A stretch of 64,000 bases of DNA from the NCBI GenBank assembly GCA_945833885.1, contig CAMAFY010000006.1, positions 31,113 through 95,112 on the forward strand. Direction: 5' to 3'. Origin of the DNA: an uncultured Bacteroidales bacterium (GTDB lineage Bacteria > Bacteroidota > Bacteroidia > Bacteroidales > Bacteroidaceae). Shown piece by piece: positions 10,185 through 18,942 of the stretch (the stretch's first letter is position 1; each line of letters opens with the position of its first letter). Below the pieces are notes generated by a model that saw only the letters and a list, made by a program, of their open reading frames with translations, did not search any database and had not been told where the DNA came from. Made by a program: the position numbers and the translations under genes.

Positions 10185-10427
10185 TTTCCACAAAAGTCCC
10201 GGACAGTTTCCACGTGTTTCACGGGGGCTTCCGCCGGCCCCGCTTTAGCATTCCGCCGGCCCCGCTTTAGCATTCCTGTCGGCATCGCTTTAGCATTCCG
10301 CCGGTACTGCTTTAGCATTCCTGCCGGTACTGCGCCGGAATACCGCCGATATCGCGGAGTTTACCGCGGATATGGGGGAAAGTTCCTGCCGATACCGTTG
10401 AAGTTCCTGCCGACATCGTGGAGATAT
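10185..10427. repeat. 22-bp intergenic array, about 11 units
   Basis: Units start TTTCC or TTCC(G/T) every 22 bp (one 23, two 21). The four best, at 10229-10317, read close to TTCCGCCGGYACYGCTTTAGCA; two are identical. Later units decay but keep phase. It starts 14 bp after the DUF4923 gene stop. Confidence 0.8.
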
Positions 10428-10451
10428 ACCTATTAATATTATAATATATGT

Positions 10452-10639
10452 GGTGGGTTCTATAAATTACCACCACTGAAAATTCTGTGAGCAAAACGGG
10501 TTACGTTTAGGCATTTTCAGGAAGTTTTCCGCCAGATGGGCGGTCCGGCGCGGCATTTGCCAGCGCATTGCGCGTATGGACCCTGCCGTCGGTCGCTGGA
10601 AAATCTCCGGTATTTCCAAACTAATTTATAGAACCCACC
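10452..10639. mobile_element. MITE-like element with perfect 17-bp inverted ends
   Basis: GGTGGGTTCTATAAATT (10452-10468) and its exact reverse complement (10623-10639) bound a 188-bp non-coding segment. The right end lies 12 bp before the purH start codon, so it forms the immediate upstream region of that gene. Confidence 0.65.
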
Positions 10640-10651
10640 TTTTTTATAGCC

Positions 10652-11245
10652 ATGCAAGATACGAAGAAGATAAAGACGGCACTTGTTTCCGTTTTCCACA
10701 AGGACGGTCTTGACGAACTCCTTGCCGAACTCCACGCTCAGGGCGTGCAGTTCCTTTCCACCGGTGGAACCCAGAGTTTCATCGAAAGTCTCGGTTATCC
10801 CTGTCAGAAGGTAGAGGATGTCACCACCTATCCCTCCATCCTTGGCGGTCGTGTGAAGACCCTTCATCCCAAGGTGTTCGGAGGAATCCTCGGCCGTCGC
10901 GGTCTTGAAAGCGACCGTGAGCAGATGGCGCAGTACGAAATCCCCGAAATTGACCTCGTCATCGTTGACCTCTACCCCTTCGAGCAGACCGTTGCCAGCG
11001 GCGCTGACGATGCTGCCATCATCGAAAAGATAGACATCGGCGGCATCAGTCTCATCCGTGCCGGTGCAAAGAACTTCAATGATGTAGTCATTGTTCCCTC
11101 CAAGGCAGAGTATTCTGCCCTGCTTGACATCGTAAAGCAGCAGGGAGCGGCCACTACACTCGAGCAGCGCAAGTGGTTTGCCGCCCAGGCTTTCGGCGTA
11201 AGCAGCCATTATGACACTGCCATCCACGGCTGGTTCACCAAGTAA
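10652..11245 (+). CDS. purH: IMP cyclohydrolase, stand-alone N-terminal PurH domain
   Basis: A 197-residue protein matching the MGS-like IMP cyclohydrolase half of PurH, which closes FAICAR to IMP in the last step of purine synthesis. Visible motifs are 'ALVSVFHKDGLDELL', 'FLSTGGTQ', 'GGRVKTLHPKVFGGIL', 'VDLYPFE', 'IDIGGISLIRAGAKNF' and the closing 'QAFGVSSHYDTAI'. Bifunctional PurH is usually about 500 residues or more; here the stop comes at the domain boundary and the AICAR formyltransferase half is absent. The flanking sequence shows no remnant of it, so the formyltransferase must be encoded elsewhere. It precedes the mre operon. The domain call is sure; whether this is a natural split or a loss is open. 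Confidence 0.85.
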   Translation: MQDTKKIKTALVSVFHKDGLDELLAELHAQGVQFLSTGGTQSFIESLGYPCQKVEDVTTYPSILGGRVKTLHPKVFGGILGRRGLESDREQMAQYEIPEIDLVIVDLYPFEQTVASGADDAAIIEKIDIGGISLIRAGAKNFNDVVIVPSKAEYSALLDIVKQQGAATTLEQRKWFAAQAFGVSSHYDTAIHGWFTK

Positions 11246-11314
11246 CATCGCAGCAGGGACACCGCGAAAGGGCTTTCCGCGATGAAACCGTAGGGGACGA
11301 GCAGCAGTCTTCTG

Positions 11315-11390
11315 CCGCACTTTTCCGCTCATTTTCCAGCACTTTCCCCCTCCTTTTCCCGCCCATTTCCGTCCTTTCGCCGGAAGTTCT
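11315..11390. repeat. 22-bp intergenic array, 3-4 units
   Basis: CCGCACTTTTCCGCTCATTTTC (11315) is followed at exactly 22-bp steps by CAGCACTTTCCCCCTCC... (11337), CCGCCCATTTCCGTCC... (11359) and CGGAAG... (11381). Degenerate but in phase, between purH and mreB. Confidence 0.55.
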
Positions 11391-11440
11391 CACCCCAAGC
11401 AAACAAAAAATCTTTATCCTCTTCCAATCAACAGCAACAA

Positions 11441-12496
11441 ATGGGAATGTTCTCGAACTTCTTTTCCTTCAAACGTTTCTTCTCGATGAAGCGCGAGCTG
11501 GCAATGGACCTCGGAACCGCCAATACCATCATCATCGCCGATGGTGAGATTGCCGTCAACGAACCGTCGGTGGTGGCCCTCGACCCCCATACCGAGAAGA
11601 CCATAGCCGTTGGCGAGCGTGCTAAACTCATGTACGAGAAGACCAACGATAAGATCCACGTAGTGCGTCCGTTGCGCGATGGAGTCATTGCAGACTTCAA
11701 CGCTTGTGAACTGATGATGCGCGGACTTATCCAAATGGTGAGCACGGGCCGCCATCTTTTCACCCCCACACTCCGCATGGTCATCGGTGTTCCTTCCGGT
11801 TCCACCGAGGTGGAACTCCGTGCCGTCCGCGACTCTGCCGAGCATGCCGGCGGTAGGGATGTGTATCTCATCTTCGAACCCATGGCGGCCGCCATCGGTA
11901 TCGGCCTTGATGTCAATGCTCCTGAGGGGCAGATGGTGGTCGATATTGGCGGTGGTACCACCGAGATTGCCGTTATCTCCATGGGAGGTATCGTCAGCAA
12001 CAACTCCATAAAGATGGCCGGTGACGACTTCACCGCCGACATCCGCGAGTACATGGCACGCCAGCACAATGTCAATGTGTCGGAGCGTATGGCCGAACGT
12101 ATCAAGATCAACGTCGGTTCCGCCCTTTCCGAACTTCCTGCCGACGAGGCTCCTGAGGACTTCACCGTGCATGGTCCTAACCGTATCACGGCATATCCTA
12201 TGGAGGTTCCCGTATGTTATCAGGAAATCGCCCACTGTCTGGAGCGTTCCATCGCGCGTATCGAGACGGCAGTCCTCAATGCCCTTTCCAATACTCCCCC
12301 CGAACTCTATGCCGATATCGTCAAGAACGGCATCTACCTCACGGGTGGAGGTGCCCTGCTCCGTGGTCTTGGCAAGCGTTTGACCGACAAGATCAACATT
12401 CCTTTCCACGTTGCCAAGGATCCTCTCCTCTGTGTGGCCCGTGGAACAGGCAAGGCGCTTGAGAACATCGACGACTATCCCTGTCTGATGCGCTGA
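11441..12496 (+). CDS. mreB: Rod-shape protein MreB, actin-like
   Basis: A 351-residue bacterial actin that forms membrane-bound filaments and guides peptidoglycan synthesis along the cell sides. A short N-terminal amphipathic stretch ('MGMFSNFFSFKRFF') precedes phosphate-1 'AMDLGTANTIIIADG'. Phosphate-2 is 'VVDIGGGTTEIAVIS' and the adenosine motif is 'GIYLTGGGALLRGL'. The length matches the family. It begins the mreB-mreC-mreD-mrdA-rodA set, separated from mreC by 465 bp that contain a terminator-like stem. The cluster implies a rod-shaped or elongating cell. Upstream promoter elements of the usual type are not visible. Confidence 0.97.
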   Translation: MGMFSNFFSFKRFFSMKRELAMDLGTANTIIIADGEIAVNEPSVVALDPHTEKTIAVGERAKLMYEKTNDKIHVVRPLRDGVIADFNACELMMRGLIQMVSTGRHLFTPTLRMVIGVPSGSTEVELRAVRDSAEHAGGRDVYLIFEPMAAAIGIGLDVNAPEGQMVVDIGGGTTEIAVISMGGIVSNNSIKMAGDDFTADIREYMARQHNVNVSERMAERIKINVGSALSELPADEAPEDFTVHGPNRITAYPMEVPVCYQEIAHCLERSIARIETAVLNALSNTPPELYADIVKNGIYLTGGGALLRGLGKRLTDKINIPFHVAKDPLLCVARGTGKALENIDDYPCLMR

Positions 12497-12818
12497 TGTC
12501 CGTGACGGCACACTCCCTGCGGGTGTTCTCGAAAGAGGCCTGTTTCCGTAGGGGTGTTCCGCTTTTCGGCCGCCTTCGGACAAAGGATGATGATGGGTGC
12601 TGCAAACGACGTCCATCATTCTCATCGTCATTCCGTGCTTCATGTTTTGTCCTTTTCCGTCCTTTTTCGGATAAAGGTTTCCGTACATTCTCTCATATAG
12701 CGTGCTATATTACTGAATGAACAGTGACTTTCTGCCGGAAAAAGAGCGTAAGACGGCAATCCCCAGCCCGCAATACAACAGAAGTGTCAGCGGTGAAGAA
12801 CCCTACTTATCATACATT
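12497..12818. other. Intergenic between mreB and mreC, no gene seen
   Basis: The ORFs at 12496-12720 and 12717-13016 have no family features and atypical composition. A 14-base palindrome TATAGCGTGCTATA lies near 12697 and could be a protein-binding site. Nothing else is supported. Confidence 0.5.
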
Positions 12819-12856
12819 CGGCTTCGCTTTCTTTTTGTGAAAGGCGAAGCCGTTTT
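12819..12856 (+). terminator. Terminator or attenuator between mreB and mreC
   Basis: CGGCTTCGC-TTTC pairs with GAAAGGCGAAGCCG (one bulge, 13 bp) around TTTTTGT, and TTTT follows. It would end or reduce read-through from mreB, setting filament protein levels apart from mreC and later genes. Confidence 0.65.
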
Positions 12857-12961
12857 GGCACGCTACCGGGCAATACCCCGCTTTTCTCCACTTTCCCACA
12901 TGCCGTATAAGGAGGTTTTTGTAGCCTTTACCCTCCAAATTTTCCCCCAAGACAACAGAAT

Positions 12962-13828
12962 ATGCAAGTGTTTCTCGACTTCCTGCGTCGATACAATTAT
13001 CTTTTCCTTTTCCTGATTCTGGAGATTCTCAGCATTCTCATGCTTGTTCGCTTCAACCGTTATCAGGGATACGTGTGGCTTACCGGCGCCAATGCCGTTA
13101 CAGCCTCCGTCAATGGTGTGTATACTGACGCTGTCGCCTTTACCGAACTTCGCGAGGTGAACCGCGACCTTACGGATGTCAACATCCGTCTTCAGCAGGA
13201 AAACCGTGCCCTGCGCGAGGCACTTGCCGATGCGAAGTACGACACCACCTATACCCACCGCCGTGTTCTCGACGAACTTCAAGGCTACCGGTTGATACCG
13301 GCGCGCGTGGTTGGCAACAAAATCCGCGTGGGGGCCGACAACTATCTCGTCATCAATCGGGGGTCGAAGGACGGTGTGACGGCAGAGATGGGTGTGGTCA
13401 GCGGCGGTGGAGTAGTGGGAATCGTCTACCTCACCAACCGCCACCATTCGTTGGTGATGCCCATCACCCACAGCAAGTCGAGCATATCCTGCAGCGTGCG
13501 TGGACAGAACTATTTCGGCTATTTGCAGTGGGATGGCGCCAACACCCGCACGGCTTACGTTTCTGATGTTCCGCGATATGCCAAGGCCCGCAAGGGACAA
13601 GTCATCGAGACCTCCGGATATTCCAGCGTCTTCCCTCCCGGCATCTTCGTCGGACGCATCCATAAAGTCAGCAACGCTTCCGACGGACAGAGTTACCGCC
13701 TCGACGTGGTTCTCGGCAACGATTTCGCCTCTCTCCGCGACGTCAGCGTCGTGGCTACACCCTATAAGGCGGAGGTCGACACCCTCAAACGCCGTGCGGA
13801 GTTCATCGATATGAACAACGATAACTGA
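12962..13828 (+). CDS. mreC: Rod-shape protein MreC
   Basis: A 288-residue bitopic protein that links MreB filaments to the periplasmic cell-wall synthases. A membrane helix spans about 13-32 ('YLFLFLILEILSILMLV'). A short coiled coil follows near 60-85 ('VNIRLQQENRALREAL'). The beta-rich MreC domain runs from about 105, with 'YLVINRGSKDGVTAEMGVVSGGGVVGIV', 'SISCSVRG' and 'GYSSVFPPGIFVGRI'. Length and order are standard. It starts 465 bp after mreB, behind a terminator-like stem, and lies 53 bp before mreD. Confidence 0.95.
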   Translation: MQVFLDFLRRYNYLFLFLILEILSILMLVRFNRYQGYVWLTGANAVTASVNGVYTDAVAFTELREVNRDLTDVNIRLQQENRALREALADAKYDTTYTHRRVLDELQGYRLIPARVVGNKIRVGADNYLVINRGSKDGVTAEMGVVSGGGVVGIVYLTNRHHSLVMPITHSKSSISCSVRGQNYFGYLQWDGANTRTAYVSDVPRYAKARKGQVIETSGYSSVFPPGIFVGRIHKVSNASDGQSYRLDVVLGNDFASLRDVSVVATPYKAEVDTLKRRAEFIDMNNDN

Positions 13829-13881
13829 CGCTCTCCCGCCATTCTTCCCCCCTTTCTCCCAAGTTTCCTCCTGTCCATCCC

Positions 13882-14397
13882 ATGTTTCCCGTTTCCATCC
13901 AATACTTTTTCTTTGCCGTAGTCCTGATGTTGTCCCAGGTGTTGGTCTTCAACCACATCCACATCCTCGGCTATGCCATCCCCATGCCCTTCGTATATCT
14001 TGTGCTGATGCTCCACAGCAGCACCTCGCGATGGATGTATGTCCTGTGGGGTTTCATCGTGGGATTGGTCATCGACATCTTCAGCAACACCCTCGGCGAG
14101 AACGCTGCGGCGATGACGTTCCTCGGACTTATAGCGCCGCGTCTGCTCGATGTCTTCTCCCCTGCCGACCGTGGTGACGACGGTTTCATCCCATCGCCCC
14201 ATACCATGCAGTGGGGCGGTTACGTGCGATATGCCACGGCGGCCACGCTCATCTTCACCACTTTGTTCTTCCTGATGGAGAGTTTCTCCCTCTTCGATGT
14301 CGTGCGCCTGTGCATCCACATCGCATCCTCCTCCTTCCTGACTCTCCTCATCATCTTCGCCATCGAGCATCTCCGGCAGAACATGGCCCGGGTTTAA
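13882..14397 (+). CDS. mreD: Rod-shape protein MreD
   Basis: A 171-residue membrane protein with about five or six hydrophobic helices, including 'FFFAVVLMLSQVLVFNHIHILG' and 'FVYLVLMLHSSTSRWMYVLWGFIVGLVID'. The first helix followed by a 'P-F-V-Y-L' type segment is typical of MreD in Bacteroidetes. MreD is thought to help recruit MreC and the PBP2/RodA pair. The assignment relies on position between mreC and mrdA as well as on the membrane pattern, because sequence conservation in the family is low. The start ATG at 13882 gives a full first helix. Confidence 0.9.
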   Translation: MFPVSIQYFFFAVVLMLSQVLVFNHIHILGYAIPMPFVYLVLMLHSSTSRWMYVLWGFIVGLVIDIFSNTLGENAAAMTFLGLIAPRLLDVFSPADRGDDGFIPSPHTMQWGGYVRYATAATLIFTTLFFLMESFSLFDVVRLCIHIASSSFLTLLIIFAIEHLRQNMARV

Positions 14398-14558
14398 CCC
14401 CCTCTTTTTTTTGGCTTTACGCCAATACTGCCTGAGGTTCTCATGCCGTTGTCCCGTTAATGAATTGTAGCGTCCTCTTCCATTCCTCCCCCATCCTCGG
14501 ACGCTCGGGACAGGTCCGTCGGACGCCGCGTTTCCCGCTGTGGCGGCCATGGCGGAAA

Positions 14559-14646
14559 CGTACGGAACTTCCGGCAGCAAACATCCGCATTTCTTGATGC
14601 GAAGTGCGGAACTTTCCGACGCAAACTTCCGAGGTTTCTTCCCAAC
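14559..14646. repeat. 22-bp intergenic array, 4 units
   Basis: Four consecutive units of exactly 22 bp from 14559, 14581, 14603 and 14625. Units 1 and 3 are alike (C/G-T-A/G-C-GGAACTT-CCG...GCAA); all show a CCG block and an A-rich end. It occupies the mreD-mrdA gap. Confidence 0.75.
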
Positions 14647-14668
14647 CGTTCGAAAACGATAAACTCCC

Positions 14669-16519
14669 ATGCCCAAGGATTACAGTTTTGAAAAGCGCAA
14701 ATACATCATCGGTGCGGTGGCTGTGGCCATCGTCACCCTGTACCTCGTGCGCATTTTCACCCTGCAAATCCTCAGCGACGACTATCGTCAGCGTGCCGAC
14801 TCCAATGCTTTCCGCAAGGAAGTGCTGTTCCCCTCGCGCGGACTTATCCTCGACCGCAAGGGACGTCTGATGGTTTACAACGAACCGTCCTACAACATCA
14901 ACGTCGTCATGCTCGACCAGCACGGCATCGACACCCTGGATTTCTGCAAGACCGTGGGCATTACCCGCGAGGAGTACATCGCCCGCATGGCGGACATCAA
15001 GGATTCCAAGAAGCATCCCAACTATTCGCGCAACACGCCCCAACTCTTCATGAGCCAGATTCCCGCCGAGGAGTTCTCGAAAATCCGCGAAAAACTCTTC
15101 CGCTTCAACGGTTTCTCTGCCGAAAAGCGCTCCGTCCGCTGTTATGCCGGCCCGTGGGCAGCCCACGTCCTCGGCGATGTCGGCGAGGTGAATCAGGCCG
15201 ACATCGATTCCGATGCCTATTATAAGAGCGGCGACTACATCGGAAAACTCGGCATCGAGCGGTCTTACGAGAAAGTACTGCGCGGCGAGAAGGGCAAACG
15301 CATCATGCTTCGCGACGTTCACGGCCGCACGAAGGGGCATTATATGGACGGCAAATACGATGTGGCTCCCAAGCCCGGACGCAATCTTACCCTGGGCATC
15401 GACCTCGAATTGCAGGCCCTTGCCGAGCGCCTGTTGGAGGGCAAACTCGGTTCCATCGTTGCCATCGAGCCTTCTACCGGCGAAATCCTCTGCATGGCTT
15501 CGGCCCCCAGTTACGACCCCCGCCAGATGGTGGGCCGCGACCGCGGACTTCACCATACCGAACTTCAGAACGACCCCATGCGACCTCTGCTGAACCGTGC
15601 CATCATGGGTTGCTATCCCCCCGGTTCAACCTTCAAGCCTACGCAGGGACTCATCGGTCTTCAGGAGGGTGCCATCCACCCCAACACGGCGTTCCCCTGT
15701 GCCCACGGCTTCAACTACAAGGGATTGCATCTCGGATGTCATGCCCATGCCTCCCCCATGCCCCTCATTCCCGCCCTCGGAACCTCCTGCAACGCCTTCT
15801 TCTGTTGGAATCTGATGCGAATGTTCGGCAACCGTGGCAAGTATGGTTCCGTACAGGGCGCCATGACCCGTTGGAAGGACCATCTCGTCAGCATGGGCTT
15901 CGGCTATAAACTCGGCATCGACCTTCCCGGCGAACGCCGTGGAATGATACCCAATGCCCAGTACTACGACAAGGCTTATCGCGGGTCGTGGAACGCGCTG
16001 ACCGTCATTTCCATCTCCATCGGGCAGGGCGAGGTCACCGCCACTCCCTTGCAGATTGCCAATCTCTGCGCCACAATCGCAAACCGTGGCTACTACTATA
16101 TCCCCCATGTCGTCCATTCCGTCCAGGGCGAAAGCATCGATACGCTCTACACCCGGCGGCATTATACCATGGTCGACCCCAAATGGTATGCCTACGTTGT
16201 CGCAGGAATGCGCAAGGCTGTCCTCAGCGGAACCTGCGTGGGAGCCAACATTCCCGGCTACGAGGTCTGCGGAAAGACGGGAACGGCACAGAACCGTGGC
16301 GCCGACCACTCGGCGTTCATGGGATTCGCACCTATGGACAAGCCGCGCATCGCCGTGGCGGTCTACGTGGAGAACGGAGGTTTCGGTGCATACTACGGCG
16401 TTCCCATCGGCAAACTCATCATGGAACAGTATCTCAACGGCGCCCTTTCGCCGGAATCCGAGCAGAAAGCCGAGGAATTCCAGCACAAAAGAATCAACTA
16501 CGGTACGCGGGTCCGCTGA
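14669..16519 (+). CDS. mrdA: Penicillin-binding protein 2, elongasome transpeptidase
   Basis: A 616-residue class B PBP that cross-links peptidoglycan during elongation in partnership with RodA. One N-terminal membrane anchor spans about 12-32 ('YIIGAVAVAIVTLYLVRIF'). The pedestal follows ('SRGLILDRKGRLMVYNEPSYNINV'). In the transpeptidase domain the SxxK motif is 'STFK' with Ser320, the SxN motif is 'SCN' near 373, and the KTG motif is 'GKTGTAQN' near 534. All catalytic motifs are intact. It follows mreD across a 22-bp array and precedes rodA. Expected at the inner membrane with its catalytic domain in the periplasm. Confidence 0.95.
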   Translation: MPKDYSFEKRKYIIGAVAVAIVTLYLVRIFTLQILSDDYRQRADSNAFRKEVLFPSRGLILDRKGRLMVYNEPSYNINVVMLDQHGIDTLDFCKTVGITREEYIARMADIKDSKKHPNYSRNTPQLFMSQIPAEEFSKIREKLFRFNGFSAEKRSVRCYAGPWAAHVLGDVGEVNQADIDSDAYYKSGDYIGKLGIERSYEKVLRGEKGKRIMLRDVHGRTKGHYMDGKYDVAPKPGRNLTLGIDLELQALAERLLEGKLGSIVAIEPSTGEILCMASAPSYDPRQMVGRDRGLHHTELQNDPMRPLLNRAIMGCYPPGSTFKPTQGLIGLQEGAIHPNTAFPCAHGFNYKGLHLGCHAHASPMPLIPALGTSCNAFFCWNLMRMFGNRGKYGSVQGAMTRWKDHLVSMGFGYKLGIDLPGERRGMIPNAQYYDKAYRGSWNALTVISISIGQGEVTATPLQIANLCATIANRGYYYIPHVVHSVQGESIDTLYTRRHYTMVDPKWYAYVVAGMRKAVLSGTCVGANIPGYEVCGKTGTAQNRGADHSAFMGFAPMDKPRIAVAVYVENGGFGAYYGVPIGKLIMEQYLNGALSPESEQKAEEFQHKRINYGTRVR

Positions 16520-16566
16520 TCAGGCTCCGCCCGTCTTTCCCCCTCCGGTGGCAAAAGTGTCGGATC

Positions 16567-16647
16567 GCATCCTTCGTTTTCTCGTCATGGCATAGCGCAA
16601 ACAGTTTCCTACTGCTTCCGCTCTGCTCATCTGGCTTAACGAAGACG
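16567..16647 (+). repeat. Dispersed repeat, CATGGCATA family, copy 1
   Basis: The segment GCATCCTTCGTTTTCTCGTCATGGCATA, a variable middle, then CTGCTCATCTGGCTTAACGAAGACG shares both ends with copies at 28293 and 45656, and its left end with one at 43799. It lies between mrdA and rodA, a 304-bp gap with no other feature except a GC-rich stretch. Confidence 0.7.
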
Positions 16648-16823
16648 TGCCGCGAAGAGCGGCGTTCCTAATGGTGATGTTCTGCGGAAACCACCTTCAA
16701 TCCCTCACATACCGGTATGAAACTCCTGCAGGTGCTCTGCCGGCTTTTGCGGCAAACAGGTGCTGCCCACCACCCGCACCGATAAGAATCCCCACAAATC
16801 CATATCACAACCAACGTATTCCG

Positions 16824-18278
16824 ATGCGCGAAAAATCCATAAATCCAATCTTCCGAACCGACGGCTGGGTGCTCCTCCTCTATGTGCTGCTCCTCGTCTG
16901 CGGATGGCTCAGTGTGTGCGGAGCGAGCCACAACATCGGCGATGTCGATTTCTTCTCCTTCGATTCGCGCACGGGCAAGCAGTTGGTGTGGATAGGATGT
17001 TCCTTCGGACTTGGAGCATTCCTGCTGATGATTGAGGACCGCTACTACGAAATCCTTGCCGATGTCTTCTATTGGTTCATGATGTTGCTGCTCTTCATCA
17101 CGCCCTTCATCGCCCACGATGTCAAAGGTTCACGCTCGTGGATACCGTTGGGTCCGCTAAGTCTGCAGCCCGCCGAGTTCGCCAAGTGCGCCACGGCGCT
17201 CGCTCTTGCCAAACTTATCAACCAGTATGGCTTCACGCTCAACAAGCGTCGTTGCCTTGTCCGTGCCGCGGCATTGGTGTTGCTCCCGTTTCTTCTCATT
17301 GTCATGCAGAAGGAGACGGGTTCCGCGCTGGTCTATTGCGCCTTCAGCCTGATGTTCTACCGCGAGGGCATGCCCGGTTGCATCCTGTTCTGTGCCGTCG
17401 CCGCCGTCGTTTATTTCGTCGTCGGCCTGGGATATAGCATCACTCCCCTCCCCGGAACCCTCGGCGACGTCGGTGAATTTCTGGTCCTCAATCTCATCTG
17501 GATCTTCTGCATCGCCATGGTCCGCATCTACATTCCCCGCCAGCCTGAGCATATCCGCCGTCTCCTTTTGGCGGGACTTGCCGTCAACGTGGTGGCGTGG
17601 AGCGTCTCTGCCATCATCGTTCCCTTCGACATCTCGTGGGCGATACTCGCCTTCGACGTCTTCGTTGCCGCCTATCTGGGATGGATGTGGGCGGGCCAGC
17701 GCCTGACGCAATGGTTCCTGATCTCCATCTTCGCCATCAGCAGCATGGGATTCTTCTATCTTTCCGACTTCACCCTCAACCATGTGATGAAGGGATATCA
17801 GCGTACGCGCATCTGTGTGCTGCTGGGAATCGAGGAAGACCGCGACGCCGCCTACAACGTCAACCAGTCGAAAATCGCCATCGGTTCGGGAGGTCTCACC
17901 GGCAAAGGCTTCATGAACGGCACGCAGACCAAGTTGGATTACGTGCCGGAACAGGACACCGACTTCATCTTCTGCACCGTCGGCGAGGAGGAAGGTTTCG
18001 TGGGTGCCGCCTTCGTCCTCGGACTTTTCCTTGCCCTCATCCTGCGTCTGCTGGTGCTTGCCGAGCGGCAGGTGACGACTTTCGGGCGCGTTTTCGGCTA
18101 TTCCGTGCTGAGCATTCTCCTGTTCCATGTGTTCATCAACATCGGCATGGTCACAGGTCTTGCCCCCGTCATCGGCATTCCGCTGCCCTTCTTCTCCTAT
18201 GGCGGCTCGTCGTTGTGGGGATTCACCCTCCTCCTCTTCATCTTCCTCCGTATCGATGCCGGGCGCAAACGCCGGTAA
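16824..18278 (+). CDS. rodA: Elongasome glycosyltransferase RodA (SEDS family)
   Basis: A 484-residue polytopic protein that polymerises glycan strands during elongation, working with MrdA. The ORF track starts at 16647, but that extension crosses the dispersed repeat; the ATG at 16824 gives 'MREKSINPIFRTDGWVLLLYVLL', the usual RodA start. SEDS features include 'RSWIPLGPLSLQPAEFAKCATALALAK' near 110-135, 'SKIAIGSGGLTGKGF' near 355 with the long extracellular loop, 'PEQDTDFIFCTVGEEEGFVGA', and the closing 'PVIGIPLPFFSYGGSSLWGF'. The length is longer than in E. coli RodA (about 370), owing to the middle loops, as is common in Bacteroidetes. Last gene of the mre cluster. Confidence 0.95.
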   Translation: MREKSINPIFRTDGWVLLLYVLLLVCGWLSVCGASHNIGDVDFFSFDSRTGKQLVWIGCSFGLGAFLLMIEDRYYEILADVFYWFMMLLLFITPFIAHDVKGSRSWIPLGPLSLQPAEFAKCATALALAKLINQYGFTLNKRRCLVRAAALVLLPFLLIVMQKETGSALVYCAFSLMFYREGMPGCILFCAVAAVVYFVVGLGYSITPLPGTLGDVGEFLVLNLIWIFCIAMVRIYIPRQPEHIRRLLLAGLAVNVVAWSVSAIIVPFDISWAILAFDVFVAAYLGWMWAGQRLTQWFLISIFAISSMGFFYLSDFTLNHVMKGYQRTRICVLLGIEEDRDAAYNVNQSKIAIGSGGLTGKGFMNGTQTKLDYVPEQDTDFIFCTVGEEEGFVGAAFVLGLFLALILRLLVLAERQVTTFGRVFGYSVLSILLFHVFINIGMVTGLAPVIGIPLPFFSYGGSSLWGFTLLLFIFLRIDAGRKRR

Positions 18279-18408
18279 ACATCGCTGCTCCTGGGAGATG
18301 ATGCCCATCGGCATCCTGCGGAACTCTCCGTCTTTGAATTACCATACACCATAAAGGTGGCGAAATACATCCCGCCTTCAATTTACAGAACCCTTCATAA
18401 GTTCTTTT

Positions 18409-18942
18409 ATGTCATCACAGCATAATTCCACATCGTCCGATACCACAACGCTCATCCGCGCTGTGATGTTGCTCATTGTTCTGGTGTCAACCGTCTGTGC
18501 CGTTGTCTATCTCAAACGTTCGTCCGATGTTCCTCTGACACCTGAGGGGCTTGCCGCCCGCGATTCTCTGCGCCGTATCGCACATCCCGATACCACCGCC
18601 GTCCCCGGCAGTATCCCCGCTGATGCCACTGAAACCCGTTCCGTTCCTTCCGATTCTGTGACGATGGACCTGCGTGTGCCTTCAGATGCCGGTTACGAGG
18701 ACGGTTATTATGCCGGCATTACTGATGGGGTCGTCGGTGAAGAACGGGCATCGTACGACGAGTCGTCGCAATTCCCCGAGGCAGCGCAGCGCAGGAACTA
18801 TGCCGAAGCCTACCGTCGAGGATATGCGCAGGGCTATGCCGATGGTCTCGAAGGCAAGGAGTTTGGCATGACACCCCATAGCCAGGAGGACGAGGAAATC
18901 CTTGAAGAGGAGGAAACCTATGAGCAGCAGGGAACACCTTAA
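18409..18942 (+). CDS. Small membrane-anchored protein with GYxxGY repeats, function unknown
   Basis: A 177-residue protein I do not recognise. One membrane helix spans about 14-32 ('LIRAVMLLIVLVSTVCAVVYL'), followed by a Ser/Thr/Pro/Asp-rich linker. The second half carries Gly/Tyr motifs 'AGYEDGYYAGITDG' and 'AYRRGYAQGYADGLEGKEF', a pattern often seen in short helical repeats, and then a Glu-rich tail. It lies 130 bp after rodA on the same strand, which suggests, without proving, an envelope role linked to cell shape. A short GGTGG/CCGCC stem and an 'AATTTACAGAACCC' motif resembling the ends of the 10452 element lie just upstream. Its stop overlaps the next start. Confidence 0.6.
   Translation: MSSQHNSTSSDTTTLIRAVMLLIVLVSTVCAVVYLKRSSDVPLTPEGLAARDSLRRIAHPDTTAVPGSIPADATETRSVPSDSVTMDLRVPSDAGYEDGYYAGITDGVVGEERASYDESSQFPEAAQRRNYAEAYRRGYAQGYADGLEGKEFGMTPHSQEDEEILEEEETYEQQGTP

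Noticed and set aside
12717-13016. 99-residue ORF overlapping the mreC start
   Set aside because: It crosses the terminator stem and overlaps mreC in another frame; no domain pattern.
14441-15556. Long antisense ORFs over mrdA, infB, mutS, the TonB receptor and others
   Set aside because: They mirror high-GC codon bias of the real genes on the other strand and show no conserved motifs.
16647-16823. Upstream extension of the rodA ORF
   Set aside because: It runs through the dispersed repeat; the ATG at 16824 gives the normal RodA N-terminus.
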